Shown here: positions 30,667-38,480 of the stretch, piece by piece
Layout: the number at the start of each line of letters is the position of its first letter
Position numbering within the stretch: position 1 is the first letter of the stretch
NCBI RefSeq assembly: GCF_900110105.1
Contig: NZ_FOCL01000001.1
Span: forward strand, 1,206,572 to 1,270,571
Direction of reading: 5' to 3'
Source: Mucilaginibacter gossypiicola
GTDB lineage: Bacteria; Bacteroidota; Bacteroidia; Sphingobacteriales; Sphingobacteriaceae
Length of the DNA stretch: 64,000 nt
Notes under the pieces: generated by a model
Database searches by the model: none
What the model was told of the DNA's origin: nothing
What the model saw: the letters and a program-made list of their open reading frames with translations, nothing else
Position numbers and translations under genes: made by a program

Positions 30667-30693
30667 ATACCGTTTGTACTATTCAAACGATAT
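30667..30693. promoter_or_regulatory. Inverted repeat upstream of sigma factor gene
   Basis: ATACCGTTTG (30667-30676) and CAAACGATAT (30684-30693) are inverted complements with one mismatch around a 7-nt spacer. The CGTTTG core is shared with the LacI-type half-sites at 15137-15168 and 34849-34858, but the outer geometry differs, so the binding protein may be different. Confidence 0.4.
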
Positions 30694-30830
30694 TTTGGTT
30701 AAAGCCCCGAATATTGTAATTTCGAGTAATTTACGATAGTAAATAAAGCTAAAAAAACTGTTAAATGAAAATGAACGCAAATAAAATTCGGTTAAGCCTT
30801 TAAATTCAATTACTCCGCCCCCATTTTGGT

Positions 30831-31481
30831 TTAATTTTCAAATATCATTTTTCCGAAAAATTCGGGTAAATGAAAATTAGCCTCGGCCGATTTAATATTG
30901 TTCCATACCAAAAAATGAGGATCGGGCAAATCGTCACCACATTTGTAGAAATTAACCCGGCATTGTTTACCGTTTAAAGATGCAATAGAGTGGTTACAAA
31001 ATGCCACCAGCGGGATCATCAGTGTAAGTTCCCAGCCTATACTACCTTGCCGGATATCATCAACCAGTTTGAAATTAGTTTGATGCCTTATTGTTCGAAT
31101 AATAGCCTCCGGTAATAGTTTCCGGTTTGTTCTATCAGCGCCAAAACTTAGCATACAGGTTCCTGCACAGTTAAAATCGAAGCTGTAATAGCTTTTCTCA
31201 TCTCCAAAAGATACAAAGAACTCTACACAGCTATCTTTATGCACCGGTTGGTTTGGCTTCGTATATGCCGCCCTTATGGAAGTTTCGCTTACATAATACT
31301 TTATAAAAAGTCCATCGTTACCGAAAGCTATGGCAAAATGCACATCTGGTTTATAACCATTGCCCGGCCATGGCATTAAGCCAATATGGTTCTTCTCATA
31401 ATTATCTAATAAAAACGAAACGTGCGCTATTGGGCTTACGTGATTTACACTGTCTAAAAATGGTACCGTCAGTTCTTTCAT
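30831..31481 (-). CDS. Carbohydrate-binding family 9-like protein
   Basis: A 216-residue protein without a signal peptide. It matches the CBM9-like DOMON-type domain that binds sugars: HFAIAFGNDGLFIKYYVSET, KDSCVEFFVSFGDEKSYYSF, NCAGTCMLSFGADR and WELTLMIPLVAF, ending HFLVWNNIKSAEANFHLPEF. It starts 1 base after the stop of the kinase-like gene, so the two are likely translationally coupled. In glycan loci such proteins are usually annotated only as carbohydrate-binding; the lack of an export signal is unusual for a binder of external glycans and hints at an intracellular role. Confidence 0.85.
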   Translation of the reverse strand: MKELTVPFLDSVNHVSPIAHVSFLLDNYEKNHIGLMPWPGNGYKPDVHFAIAFGNDGLFIKYYVSETSIRAAYTKPNQPVHKDSCVEFFVSFGDEKSYYSFDFNCAGTCMLSFGADRTNRKLLPEAIIRTIRHQTNFKLVDDIRQGSIGWELTLMIPLVAFCNHSIASLNGKQCRVNFYKCGDDLPDPHFLVWNNIKSAEANFHLPEFFGKMIFEN

Positions 31482-31482
31482 T

Positions 31483-32601
31483 TTATTTGGATGATGCTTT
31501 GTATGTTACTGAAATTTCGCGAATTACCTGATCGAGAATCGCATACTGCTCCTCCAGCATTCTAAGTAATTGAAATTGTGCCCTGGTACGCTGCAAATTA
31601 TGCCCGGCAAAGTGTGTTTTATAATATACGTCGCCTTCTATATAATCTGTAAGGAAACGTACGCCCTGCATATATGGAATCAATAAAACGCCGATTAGCA
31701 GTGTTTCAACTTCAATATCAGTTAAAAAGGCATGTGCACTTTTAAAATAGCCTTCCGCATAGGCTTTAAACAACGGCATGTTTAGGTTAATTTTTGAAAG
31801 ATCGGGCTCGTCTTCAGATGCTGTGTTTATGATAGTTCGGATCGCGTCGCCAAAATCATAGGCCACATAGCCCGGCATAACGGTGTCAAGATCAATTACA
31901 CATTGCGCATGGTCATGCTTATCAAGCAAAATGTTATTGAATTTGGTATCATTATGGATGATGCGCAAAGGCAACTTTCCTTCTTCGCCCAAGTTCAAAA
32001 TGGAAGTCATCTTTTCAACTCTTTCGGTTATGAACCTAAGCTCGGGCAAAACCTCTTTAACACGGTCTTTACTATCGGCCAGTACCGCCTTATTCAACTT
32101 TCCGAGCCGCATGGCAATATTATGAAAACCGGGAATAGTTTCAGCAAGTAAAGTAGCATCCAGATCGGCTAGCAGTAATTGAAATTTGCCAAAAGCCTTG
32201 CCCCCTTCGCAGGCTTGCTTCTCCGTGAGCACATGGTCATAGCTTTTGGTATCTTTTAAAAACAGGAACATCCGCCAATAATTACTATCTGCATCACGAA
32301 AAAAGAGCTGGTTACCTTTTGTCTTTACTATGGTAAGCACTTCATTTTCCGGATTGGAACCGGGAGTTTCATCCAGTTTCTTTTTAAGATGATCTGTTAC
32401 TAACTGTACATTATTCATCAACGCAGGCACGTTTTCAAACACATAATGATTAACGCGCTGAAGTAAATAACCCGGCAAATCCGGATCGGTTACCTTAATA
32501 TGGAACGTATCATTGATATGGCCTGAACCGAATGGTACAATTGCTTCAATTTCTCCCCGAATAGAAAAATGGGTGGCTATTTCCGATATGCTATATGACA
32601 T
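31483..32601 (-). CDS. APH-fold sugar kinase, probable N-acetylhexosamine 1-kinase
   Basis: A 372-residue cytoplasmic protein of the aminoglycoside-phosphotransferase/choline-kinase fold. The catalytic loop is RIIHNDTKFNNILLD (Asp as base, Asn for Mg) and the DFG-equivalent is CVIDLDTVMPGYVAYDFGDA. The VIDLDTVMPG form is typical of N-acetylhexosamine 1-kinase (NahK), which makes GlcNAc-1-P or GalNAc-1-P. This fits a locus that releases HexNAc through GH89. Bacteroidota homologues are sometimes labelled mucin desulfatase in databases, a name the kinase motifs do not support. The specific substrate is inferred. Confidence 0.82.
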   Translation of the reverse strand: MSYSISEIATHFSIRGEIEAIVPFGSGHINDTFHIKVTDPDLPGYLLQRVNHYVFENVPALMNNVQLVTDHLKKKLDETPGSNPENEVLTIVKTKGNQLFFRDADSNYWRMFLFLKDTKSYDHVLTEKQACEGGKAFGKFQLLLADLDATLLAETIPGFHNIAMRLGKLNKAVLADSKDRVKEVLPELRFITERVEKMTSILNLGEEGKLPLRIIHNDTKFNNILLDKHDHAQCVIDLDTVMPGYVAYDFGDAIRTIINTASEDEPDLSKINLNMPLFKAYAEGYFKSAHAFLTDIEVETLLIGVLLIPYMQGVRFLTDYIEGDVYYKTHFAGHNLQRTRAQFQLLRMLEEQYAILDQVIREISVTYKASSK

Positions 32602-32627
32602 ATATTGTTGTTAGATAAAAATATTTT

Positions 32628-32646
32628 CGTTGGACGTTATCCAACG
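32628..32646. promoter_or_regulatory. Short inverted repeat before kinase gene
   Basis: CGTTGG (32628-32633) and CCAACG (32641-32646) are perfect 6-bp inverted arms around a 7-nt spacer, 27 bases upstream of the kinase ATG. It could be an operator or a small hairpin after the upstream hydrolase gene. Confidence 0.3.
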
Positions 32647-32684
32647 GAGGATACTTATTGACGGGTACTCTATCCGGCGAAATG

Positions 32685-34700
32685 TTAAAGTGTAGGTTTG
32701 GCGTTAAACACCATCACTTCAAAAGGCTGCAACGTAACAGTATAAACATCGCCGGTAAATACGGGAGCAGTTGGTTGTTTACCCCCGGATTTTGCATCGT
32801 AAAACCGGTAACCTGCTTTGCTGTTTAAAGGCAATTCAAAAATATTACGTGTATCAACAACAAATTTCTTTGCTGTATTTGAAGGGTTTCTTAAAGTAAG
32901 AATAGCTTTTTTAGGCGACCATGAAGCGAAGCCATAAATATCCCCTTTTGATGGATCTCCCCCTACCCAATGCGTATCGGGCATAATATCAGCGTTTTCC
33001 CGTGCCCATTTTATGGCTGCAGCCAGGCAGTTCCAATTGGCAGTGTTTAATTTATGAGGATTAATGTAAAGCTCCTGCAAGCTTGTTCCGGATCCGAAAA
33101 ACGACCAGATTTCGTCAGAAATGTCTTTATCATTCATTTCAAATTTGGCAGGCGCGCCATTATCGGCAATACAAATGCCATGATACATTAATGAGCTTAA
33201 AGGATAGAGGGACGCACGCTGTACAATATTATTATATACTTCGCCATCGCGGTAATTGAGCCATTGCTGCCGGTTGTCGCCCTGTCCGGCGGTGTTGGTA
33301 TCCCAACCATTTCTCCACAAAGCATCACCATATTTTAGCCAGAAAGGAGATGGCCAGGTACCCATGGTCAGGCTAAAATAAAGATCAGGTTTTACTCCGC
33401 GCAAGGTTGACACCAGTTTCAACAGCGATTCCATATCCGTTTGATAACCAGCCCCTGCGCCGGTTAATTTATCCCCTGCACCTACGCCGTCAAACTTAAA
33501 CATTGTTACACCGTACCGGCTAACAAAGTTGGCCGCAACATTTTTAAACCGATTTGAATAAATAGTACCGGATAGGGAAAAACCGTGCGAATTTGTTTCA
33601 AACGGAGGGTTTTGTTTCCGGCCATATTGAAGCCTTTGCTCTTTGGCCTGTTCATACCCACCCCATGGCGACATCCAAACGCCTAATGACGCGTTATATC
33701 TATTGGCCAGCCTCTTAATGTTATCGAAACCCGATGGAAAATTGGCTTTGTTTATTTGCCATAAGGTTTGATTATCATCCCAGCCATCATCAAACAAAAA
33801 AGCATTTAAAGCAACGTGCCGCTTTATGGTCAGACTATCTGCAAAGGTTTGAATTCGGTCAAGGCAACTGGTATCATTGAGTTTTCTATCATTCCAGGAT
33901 AAATCGTACCAGGAATTGTAATGCAGCATTTGTCTGTATGGCACAGCCCTTTCACGTTCCAGGTAATAGAGAAATGCTCTGCGCAACTGATTTTCGGGAG
34001 CTCCCCCCCAAACAGAGGATACAGTCAGCTCAGGGGTTGGCTCCTGCCCTTCAATATAACTACTTACCCAACCATTTTTTGCCTCGTACTTACTGATAGG
34101 GCTCTCGACAGCAAAATAGAAGTTTTTTGATACAATTGGCGATCCATCAACAATTCCCGAGGCTGCTACTCCGTTTTTTTCGGATAGCTTAATGAGTTGC
34201 AATTTCCGGATCCTTAAAGAATCTGTAATACTGTTAAACGTAAAAACCTGCCTGATGTAATTGGAGTTATCTTTTAAAATAGCAGCCCACTTCATGCTAA
34301 TACCATATTTTGCATTCAGTAATTCGGCCGAAATTTCTTTTCCGTTTTCCCTTTCGGCAAGCTTAACACTCTTGTTATTGCCTTTTATATTAACAATTTT
34401 TAGAGGGCCTTTCAATTCAAAATCGGCAGAGTTAAGTATGATATCATCCTTTAACTCCAGTTCAAACATCGGTGTTCCTTTTAATTCGATCTGTTTATTA
34501 CGAAAAGTAAATCTGCTTGCGGAAAGTCGTCTTTTTTCAGCTACGAATTTCACATGTAAACAATTGTTCTGTAAAACAAAAGTGTTGTTATCTGCAATAG
34601 CAAGTGCTTTGTTAGTTTCTATCCCCTTGAGGGAAACATTTTGAGCCCTTACAACACCAGCGAAAATGAGGCAAAATATGAACAATAGTTTTTTTAACAT
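32685..34700 (-). CDS. Clan GH-D (GH27/GH36-like) alpha-galactosidase or alpha-N-acetylgalactosaminidase
   Basis: A 671-residue exported protein (signal peptide LLFIFCLIFAGVVRAQ). The N-terminal about 250 residues form a beta-sandwich and residues about 255-570 a TIM barrel of melibiase type: MLHYNSWYDLSWNDRKLN, NAFLFDDGWDD, LGVWMSPWGGYEQAKEQRLQ and VTMFKFDGVGAGD, where the Asp of KFDG is the expected nucleophile. YGDALWRNGWDT follows and could supply the acid/base Asp. A small C-terminal beta domain ends the protein. It would remove terminal alpha-Gal or alpha-GalNAc; the choice is not resolved. A LacI-type half-site pair lies 149 bases upstream. Confidence 0.82.
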   Translation of the reverse strand: MLKKLLFIFCLIFAGVVRAQNVSLKGIETNKALAIADNNTFVLQNNCLHVKFVAEKRRLSASRFTFRNKQIELKGTPMFELELKDDIILNSADFELKGPLKIVNIKGNNKSVKLAERENGKEISAELLNAKYGISMKWAAILKDNSNYIRQVFTFNSITDSLRIRKLQLIKLSEKNGVAASGIVDGSPIVSKNFYFAVESPISKYEAKNGWVSSYIEGQEPTPELTVSSVWGGAPENQLRRAFLYYLERERAVPYRQMLHYNSWYDLSWNDRKLNDTSCLDRIQTFADSLTIKRHVALNAFLFDDGWDDNQTLWQINKANFPSGFDNIKRLANRYNASLGVWMSPWGGYEQAKEQRLQYGRKQNPPFETNSHGFSLSGTIYSNRFKNVAANFVSRYGVTMFKFDGVGAGDKLTGAGAGYQTDMESLLKLVSTLRGVKPDLYFSLTMGTWPSPFWLKYGDALWRNGWDTNTAGQGDNRQQWLNYRDGEVYNNIVQRASLYPLSSLMYHGICIADNGAPAKFEMNDKDISDEIWSFFGSGTSLQELYINPHKLNTANWNCLAAAIKWARENADIMPDTHWVGGDPSKGDIYGFASWSPKKAILTLRNPSNTAKKFVVDTRNIFELPLNSKAGYRFYDAKSGGKQPTAPVFTGDVYTVTLQPFEVMVFNAKPTL

Positions 34701-34848
34701 AGAGGACAGATTAAAAGGAAAACGGCAAGCGATATTCGTGTGTGCCTAAACAAAAGTAAAAGGCAACCTGCATTTGAAAAAACGCCGGCATTACCCTGCC
34801 TTTTAAATACACCCTATTTATCAGTTTAAATAATCATTCGGGCTGAAA

Positions 34849-34869
34849 CAATCGTTTGCATAATTTTTC
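34849..34869. promoter_or_regulatory. LacI-type operator candidate upstream of GH-D gene
   Basis: CAATCGTTTG (34849-34858) fits CAANCGNTTG. The 20 bases 34850-34869 match 18 of 20 bases of 15160-15179 in the GH35/GH89 divergent promoter. This is the only site I noticed in the 351-base gap 34701-35051, which otherwise holds no visible gene. Confidence 0.5.
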
Positions 34870-35051
34870 GGGTAGCCATCTGTCCTGAGGCCGCTTCAGA
34901 TCGTTTCATCTCTCTTATATACAGTGTCTAAAGGAGAGATTGAGTTCCACACCAAGAGACTTTGGCAATAAACGATTGGCCATTAACCGCAGTATGGTCA
35001 GCAAATAAGCCTGAAACAAGAAAATTATATAACGTTTTTTAATTTTAGGAT

Positions 35052-35468
35052 TTAGTGCAAGGGAATTGTTTCAACGGGTACATCCCAATGAGCTATGATC
35101 AATTCAAACCTATGCTGTTCGGCTTTTGTATAGCTATCCTGATCGGGAAAAAGCTGCTTTTTGTACGGATCAACAATGCTGTAATCCAGTGCAAGGTGCT
35201 CTGTCTTAAAAGTAATCGTTACCTTAAAATCCCAGCGGGTATCTTCACCACTATGCAATATCGGTGCTTCTGCTTTAATGCTCAGCACGTCGCCTTTTTC
35301 CTGTAATTTTTTTAGCAGTGGGTAGTGATTCTTTTGCCACAGTGCGATAAATTCTTCGGCATGCCCCCATTTAATCTTATAGTAGTTTTCTATGGTCAAT
35401 GGCTTCTCTTGCCCCCATAAAACCGTACTTAGGAACAACAGTATTGCTAAAAGTTTAATTTTTTTCAT
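35052..35468 (-). CDS. Small exported protein of unknown function
   Basis: About 138 residues from the ATG at 35468, which begins a signal peptide (KKIKLLAILLFLSTVLWGQ); the frame is open 7 codons further upstream. The mature part (NYYKIKWGHAEEFIALWQKN, HYPLLKKLQEKGDVLSIKAE, then HRFELIIAHWDVPVETIPLH) has the pattern of a dimeric alpha/beta-barrel (ABM-like) domain, but this is a fold impression only. It follows the Cys-less peroxiredoxin-like gene after 32 bases and probably shares its transcript. Confidence 0.7.
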   Translation of the reverse strand: MKKIKLLAILLFLSTVLWGQEKPLTIENYYKIKWGHAEEFIALWQKNHYPLLKKLQEKGDVLSIKAEAPILHSGEDTRWDFKVTITFKTEHLALDYSIVDPYKKQLFPDQDSYTKAEQHRFELIIAHWDVPVETIPLH

Positions 35469-35500
35469 TTCTTGATTTTTAGAAAACAATGCCGTTATGT

Positions 35501-36076
35501 TCAGGCGTATTGCAATACAGGATGTAGTATACGGGAGTTATTCAGAATACCCACGTGTGCAAATGCTACTTTATAAAAACCATCAATAATATTGCAGGCC
35601 AGCCTGGCGATCTTACTTCTTTCGCCGAAATTGATATCCGGATCACAAAAATCTTTTGGAAAGATTTTCAACCCATTTGAAACGAGATCTACCGGATTAA
35701 AATAAAAATGTAAATTCATACCATAATCGCTGATATTCAAAGCAGACTCTACTTGCAATGAGTTTGGCTCAAGCACTATCAATTGTGCTCCCATGGCACC
35801 AAAAACGTATTGAAGTTGATTAACCTCCCTTAAATATTCTAAGCCGTAGGTAAGCCATGCCTTGCTGTAAAAACTAATAACCAGTAAGTTTTCAGATAGT
35901 TTCCTGGTCAGCACTAAACTTGAAGCAGGTAAAGCCGGGGAAGTAAATTTCCTGAAACGCGCATTGTTTCCAGCCGTATCCTTAAAGGTTAGTGTTCTTT
36001 GTGCAGGTTTTTCCAACTCCGCAACAATCTCAATCTTTTCAAAGCCTGGATATTTCCCTACCGGTTTACACATCAT
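35501..36076 (-). CDS. Peroxiredoxin-like protein lacking the active-site cysteines
   Basis: A 191-residue cytoplasmic protein. The segment SLVLTRKLSENLLVISFYSK, AWLTYGLEYLREVNQLQ and VFGAMGAQLIVLEPNS follows the AhpC/TSA-type redoxin core, where an active protein reads roughly F-Y-R-G-x-W-C-P-Y-C. Here the two cysteine positions read Leu and Gly (WLTYG). The later ISDYGMNLHFYFNP region matches the redoxin pattern after the active site. The protein is therefore probably not a thiol peroxidase and may bind or regulate. Its promoter carries a 40-bp perfect palindrome related to those in front of the sulfur genes at 47-48.7 kb. Confidence 0.65.
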   Translation of the reverse strand: MMCKPVGKYPGFEKIEIVAELEKPAQRTLTFKDTAGNNARFRKFTSPALPASSLVLTRKLSENLLVISFYSKAWLTYGLEYLREVNQLQYVFGAMGAQLIVLEPNSLQVESALNISDYGMNLHFYFNPVDLVSNGLKIFPKDFCDPDINFGERSKIARLACNIIDGFYKVAFAHVGILNNSRILHPVLQYA

Positions 36077-36128
36077 ATAGTTTATTAATTGCTTTATTTA
36101 CTCTACAAACTATTTGTTGCTAATATAA

Positions 36129-36168
36129 TAAATACACTATAAAATCTATAGATTTTATAGTGTATTTA
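36129..36168. promoter_or_regulatory. 40-bp perfect palindrome (site A of a repeated operator)
   Basis: TAAATACACTATAAAATCTA (36129-36148) is followed directly by its exact reverse complement (36149-36168), with no spacer. It lies 53 bases upstream of the Cys-less peroxiredoxin-like gene. The core ATAAAATCTATAGATTTTAT recurs near 47358 and, with a 5-base insertion, at 48609. Confidence 0.75.
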
Positions 36169-36218
36169 AATGAATAAGTTTCTATTCAGGTTTCAGCTAT
36201 AGATCCGGTTAAAGCAAT

Positions 36219-36253
36219 AAAGATCGCTATTGCGCAAAACACAAGCGATCTTT
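36219..36253 (-). terminator. Hairpin behind the DoxX-like gene
   Basis: AAAGATCGCT (36219-36228) and AGCGATCTTT (36244-36253) form a perfect 10-bp stem with a 15-nt loop, 38 bases beyond the stop of the gene at 36292. On the minus strand it is followed by ATTGCTTT, a weak T-tract, so it probably ends the cytochrome c peroxidase-to-DoxX transcript. Confidence 0.6.
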
Positions 36254-36291
36254 AATTACAGCATCATTTTTAAACGAAAAGTTCTCCAACA

Positions 36292-37644
36292 TTAATCAGT
36301 TATATTGGCGTTTCTTTTTATTGCGAGAGGGTATTGCTTTTCAACCTTGTTAAGTACAATATAAAGCGAATCTTTTTGAGGGCTTAGGCCTTTAAGTATA
36401 AACTTACCTGCCGACGGCGCTGTATAGTTTAGATTAAGTGCATCTGTTGTATCCGCCCGGTTTTTCAAAGTAAGAATATGCTTAACAGTATCCGCTTCAT
36501 ATCCATAATATAACCGGCCAATATTACCATAATACTCTGTTGTCCTGATCTTATTATCGGTTCTTAGCTTGAATGGCTTTGCAGTACCAATACTGATGGT
36601 ATTGAACTTTTCAAATGCCATATTTTGCCAACGAACGGTATCATCCGGAGCATATGGCAAAACCTTGTTATTTAACCTAAATTCAGTTACGTTATAAAAG
36701 CCCGTAAAACTTTTAATTCCATCATCCAAAGGCAATTTAAAAGTTTTGCCTGCGGCATATAACTGTTCGTAATGATAGCCGCGGTAAAACAGGAATAGAA
36801 AGATAAACGCGGCTTTCAACACAATTCGGCCAGCTCTTTTCCACTGTTTGGTTAATTCAGAAGGTTGAATATAGCTGATAACAGCCTGCCGGTGTCTGAT
36901 CAAAATGTTATAAAACTGATCAGCATCTTTTACTAAAAGTGCGGCAGAAAGGAAAAGCAGGTGCAGGCTGGCCAGTTCTACCCCGGCATCATAGCCAATG
37001 TTTACAAACCAGATAGACAATAAAATAGCTATCATCATTAGCGCACCTAAAGTGGCAGTACGCCTGAACAAAATTAAAACCGTTGCTATGAGTTCAAATA
37101 CCCCTGCAAATACTTCAAAAAAAGGAGAAACACCGGTGGTGAGCCAATAAAGTTTACCCGGGGCAAAATCGCCTAAACTGGTATTTAACTGGCTCAGGGT
37201 AGGGAACGGCATTTGCACCGGGAATACCTTGGCGATGGCAAACCACGACATGCGCAACGCAATCTGGTACCTCACCAATATGAAAAACCAATTATAAAGC
37301 CGGTCATCCCGGTCGTTTTGCGTTAATGCATTCCGATCGTTATTAATTTGCTTTTCTATAAACGCCCATCCCCCGCCTATAATCAGGCAAACCAGTAAAG
37401 TAATCAACCATCCTCCATAGTTTTTACCACCCTGGCTGCTAAAAAACCATGGATTATTCTGGCTGACCACATCGAGCCAACGGTAAGGATGTCCTTTAAC
37501 CGAAAAACCGGCATCGAAATCCTGCTGATAAAAAGCGGGAACAAATGGAATTACGGTTACAGCAGCATATATAATACCCGACCGCAGCAATATCCTGTGC
37601 AAAAGCCCCGGGTTCGGGACTGTAAAATCAACGGTATTCGCCAT
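36292..37644 (-). CDS. DoxX-like polytopic membrane protein
   Basis: A 450-residue inner-membrane protein. About six or seven hydrophobic segments lie in residues 20-300 (for example GGWLITLLVCLIIGGGWAFI, FFEVFAGVFELIATVLILF, TLGALMMIAILLSIWFVNIG, HLLFLSAALLV), with the GVFELIATVLILF-x(3)-T-LGALMM pattern of DoxX/DoxD-type proteins. A soluble C-terminal domain of about 150 residues follows. DoxX-type proteins are linked to thiosulfate/quinone or redox functions in some bacteria. Its start lies 1 base beyond the SOD stop, so the two are coupled. Confidence 0.7.
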   Translation of the reverse strand: MANTVDFTVPNPGLLHRILLRSGIIYAAVTVIPFVPAFYQQDFDAGFSVKGHPYRWLDVVSQNNPWFFSSQGGKNYGGWLITLLVCLIIGGGWAFIEKQINNDRNALTQNDRDDRLYNWFFILVRYQIALRMSWFAIAKVFPVQMPFPTLSQLNTSLGDFAPGKLYWLTTGVSPFFEVFAGVFELIATVLILFRRTATLGALMMIAILLSIWFVNIGYDAGVELASLHLLFLSAALLVKDADQFYNILIRHRQAVISYIQPSELTKQWKRAGRIVLKAAFIFLFLFYRGYHYEQLYAAGKTFKLPLDDGIKSFTGFYNVTEFRLNNKVLPYAPDDTVRWQNMAFEKFNTISIGTAKPFKLRTDNKIRTTEYYGNIGRLYYGYEADTVKHILTLKNRADTTDALNLNYTAPSAGKFILKGLSPQKDSLYIVLNKVEKQYPLAIKRNANITD

Positions 37645-37645
37645 A

Positions 37646-38386
37646 TCAGGATAGTCGTTTATTTACCGCGTTCCAGTTAACTACATTCCACCAGCCTGCA
37701 ACATACTCGTTTCGCCTGTTTTGATATTTAAGATAGTAGGCATGTTCCCAAACATCCAAAGCCAGCAGCGGCGTACCTTTTACAGCAGCGTTATCAAAAA
37801 GCGGATTGTCCTGATTGGCCGTTGATGTAATCACAAGTTTACCATTCTGATTAACGAGCCATACCCAGCCCGAACCAAAGCGGCTAAGTGCGGCTTGCGT
37901 AAACTGATCTTTAAATTGATCAAATGATCCAAAAGCACCCACAATGGCGTCTTTAATCTTACCATCAGGCGCCGACGAATTTGGTGTTAAACTTTCCCAG
38001 AAAAAATTATGGTTCCAGGCGCCTCCACCGTTATTGCGGGCCTTGGACGAGAGCTGTGACGCGTGATCAAAAAACTCCTTTTCGGTGCTAAAAGTGAGCT
38101 TTTCAGCTACGATAGCATCATTTACGTTTTTGATATACGCCGCATGATGCCTGGTATAGTGGATCTCGTTGGTTAATCCGTCAATATGGGGTTCCAAAGC
38201 TTTATAATCAAAGCCCAAGGGCACCTGGATAAATTTTAAAACATCACCTGTTTGAACAGATTCTTCATTTTTTTGGTAAGCTGCCAAAGCCTGGTCTGTT
38301 TTCAACAACAATGGGCCGGTTAGTGCAACTGCTGCGGTTGCCTTTAGTGTATTTTCTATAAATTGTCTTCTGCTGTTAGTTTTCAT
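37646..38386 (-). CDS. Fe/Mn superoxide dismutase with Tat export signal
   Basis: From the ATG at 38386 the protein has about 246 residues; the frame is open to 38449 but that stretch overlaps a hairpin and looks non-coding. It begins KTNSRRQFIENTLKATAAVA, a twin-arginine signal (SRRQFI), so the enzyme is probably exported folded, with its metal, to the periplasm. The metal ligands are visible: His in EIHYTRHHAAYIKN, His in GAWNHNFFWESL, and Asp and His in LLALDVWEHAYYLKYQ. It converts superoxide to peroxide. The same run of genes encodes a di-haem cytochrome c peroxidase, so the operon could remove both. Confidence 0.92.
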   Translation of the reverse strand: MKTNSRRQFIENTLKATAAVALTGPLLLKTDQALAAYQKNEESVQTGDVLKFIQVPLGFDYKALEPHIDGLTNEIHYTRHHAAYIKNVNDAIVAEKLTFSTEKEFFDHASQLSSKARNNGGGAWNHNFFWESLTPNSSAPDGKIKDAIVGAFGSFDQFKDQFTQAALSRFGSGWVWLVNQNGKLVITSTANQDNPLFDNAAVKGTPLLALDVWEHAYYLKYQNRRNEYVAGWWNVVNWNAVNKRLS

Positions 38387-38415
38387 CTTATTTATTAGTG
38401 TTAATAATGAAGCTG

Positions 38416-38433
38416 CCCGGTTCATCAACCGGG
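38416..38433 (-). other. Short perfect hairpin between DUF4397 and SOD genes
   Basis: CCCGGTT (38416-38422) and AACCGGG (38427-38433) form a 7-bp stem with a 4-nt loop, 30 bases upstream of the SOD start. There is no T-tract, so it may be an RNA-processing or stability element that sets different expression of the genes on either side. Confidence 0.45.
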
Positions 38434-38480
38434 ACAGCCTCCTGCACAACTTATTCCACCATGCTGTGCTTTATCTTTAA

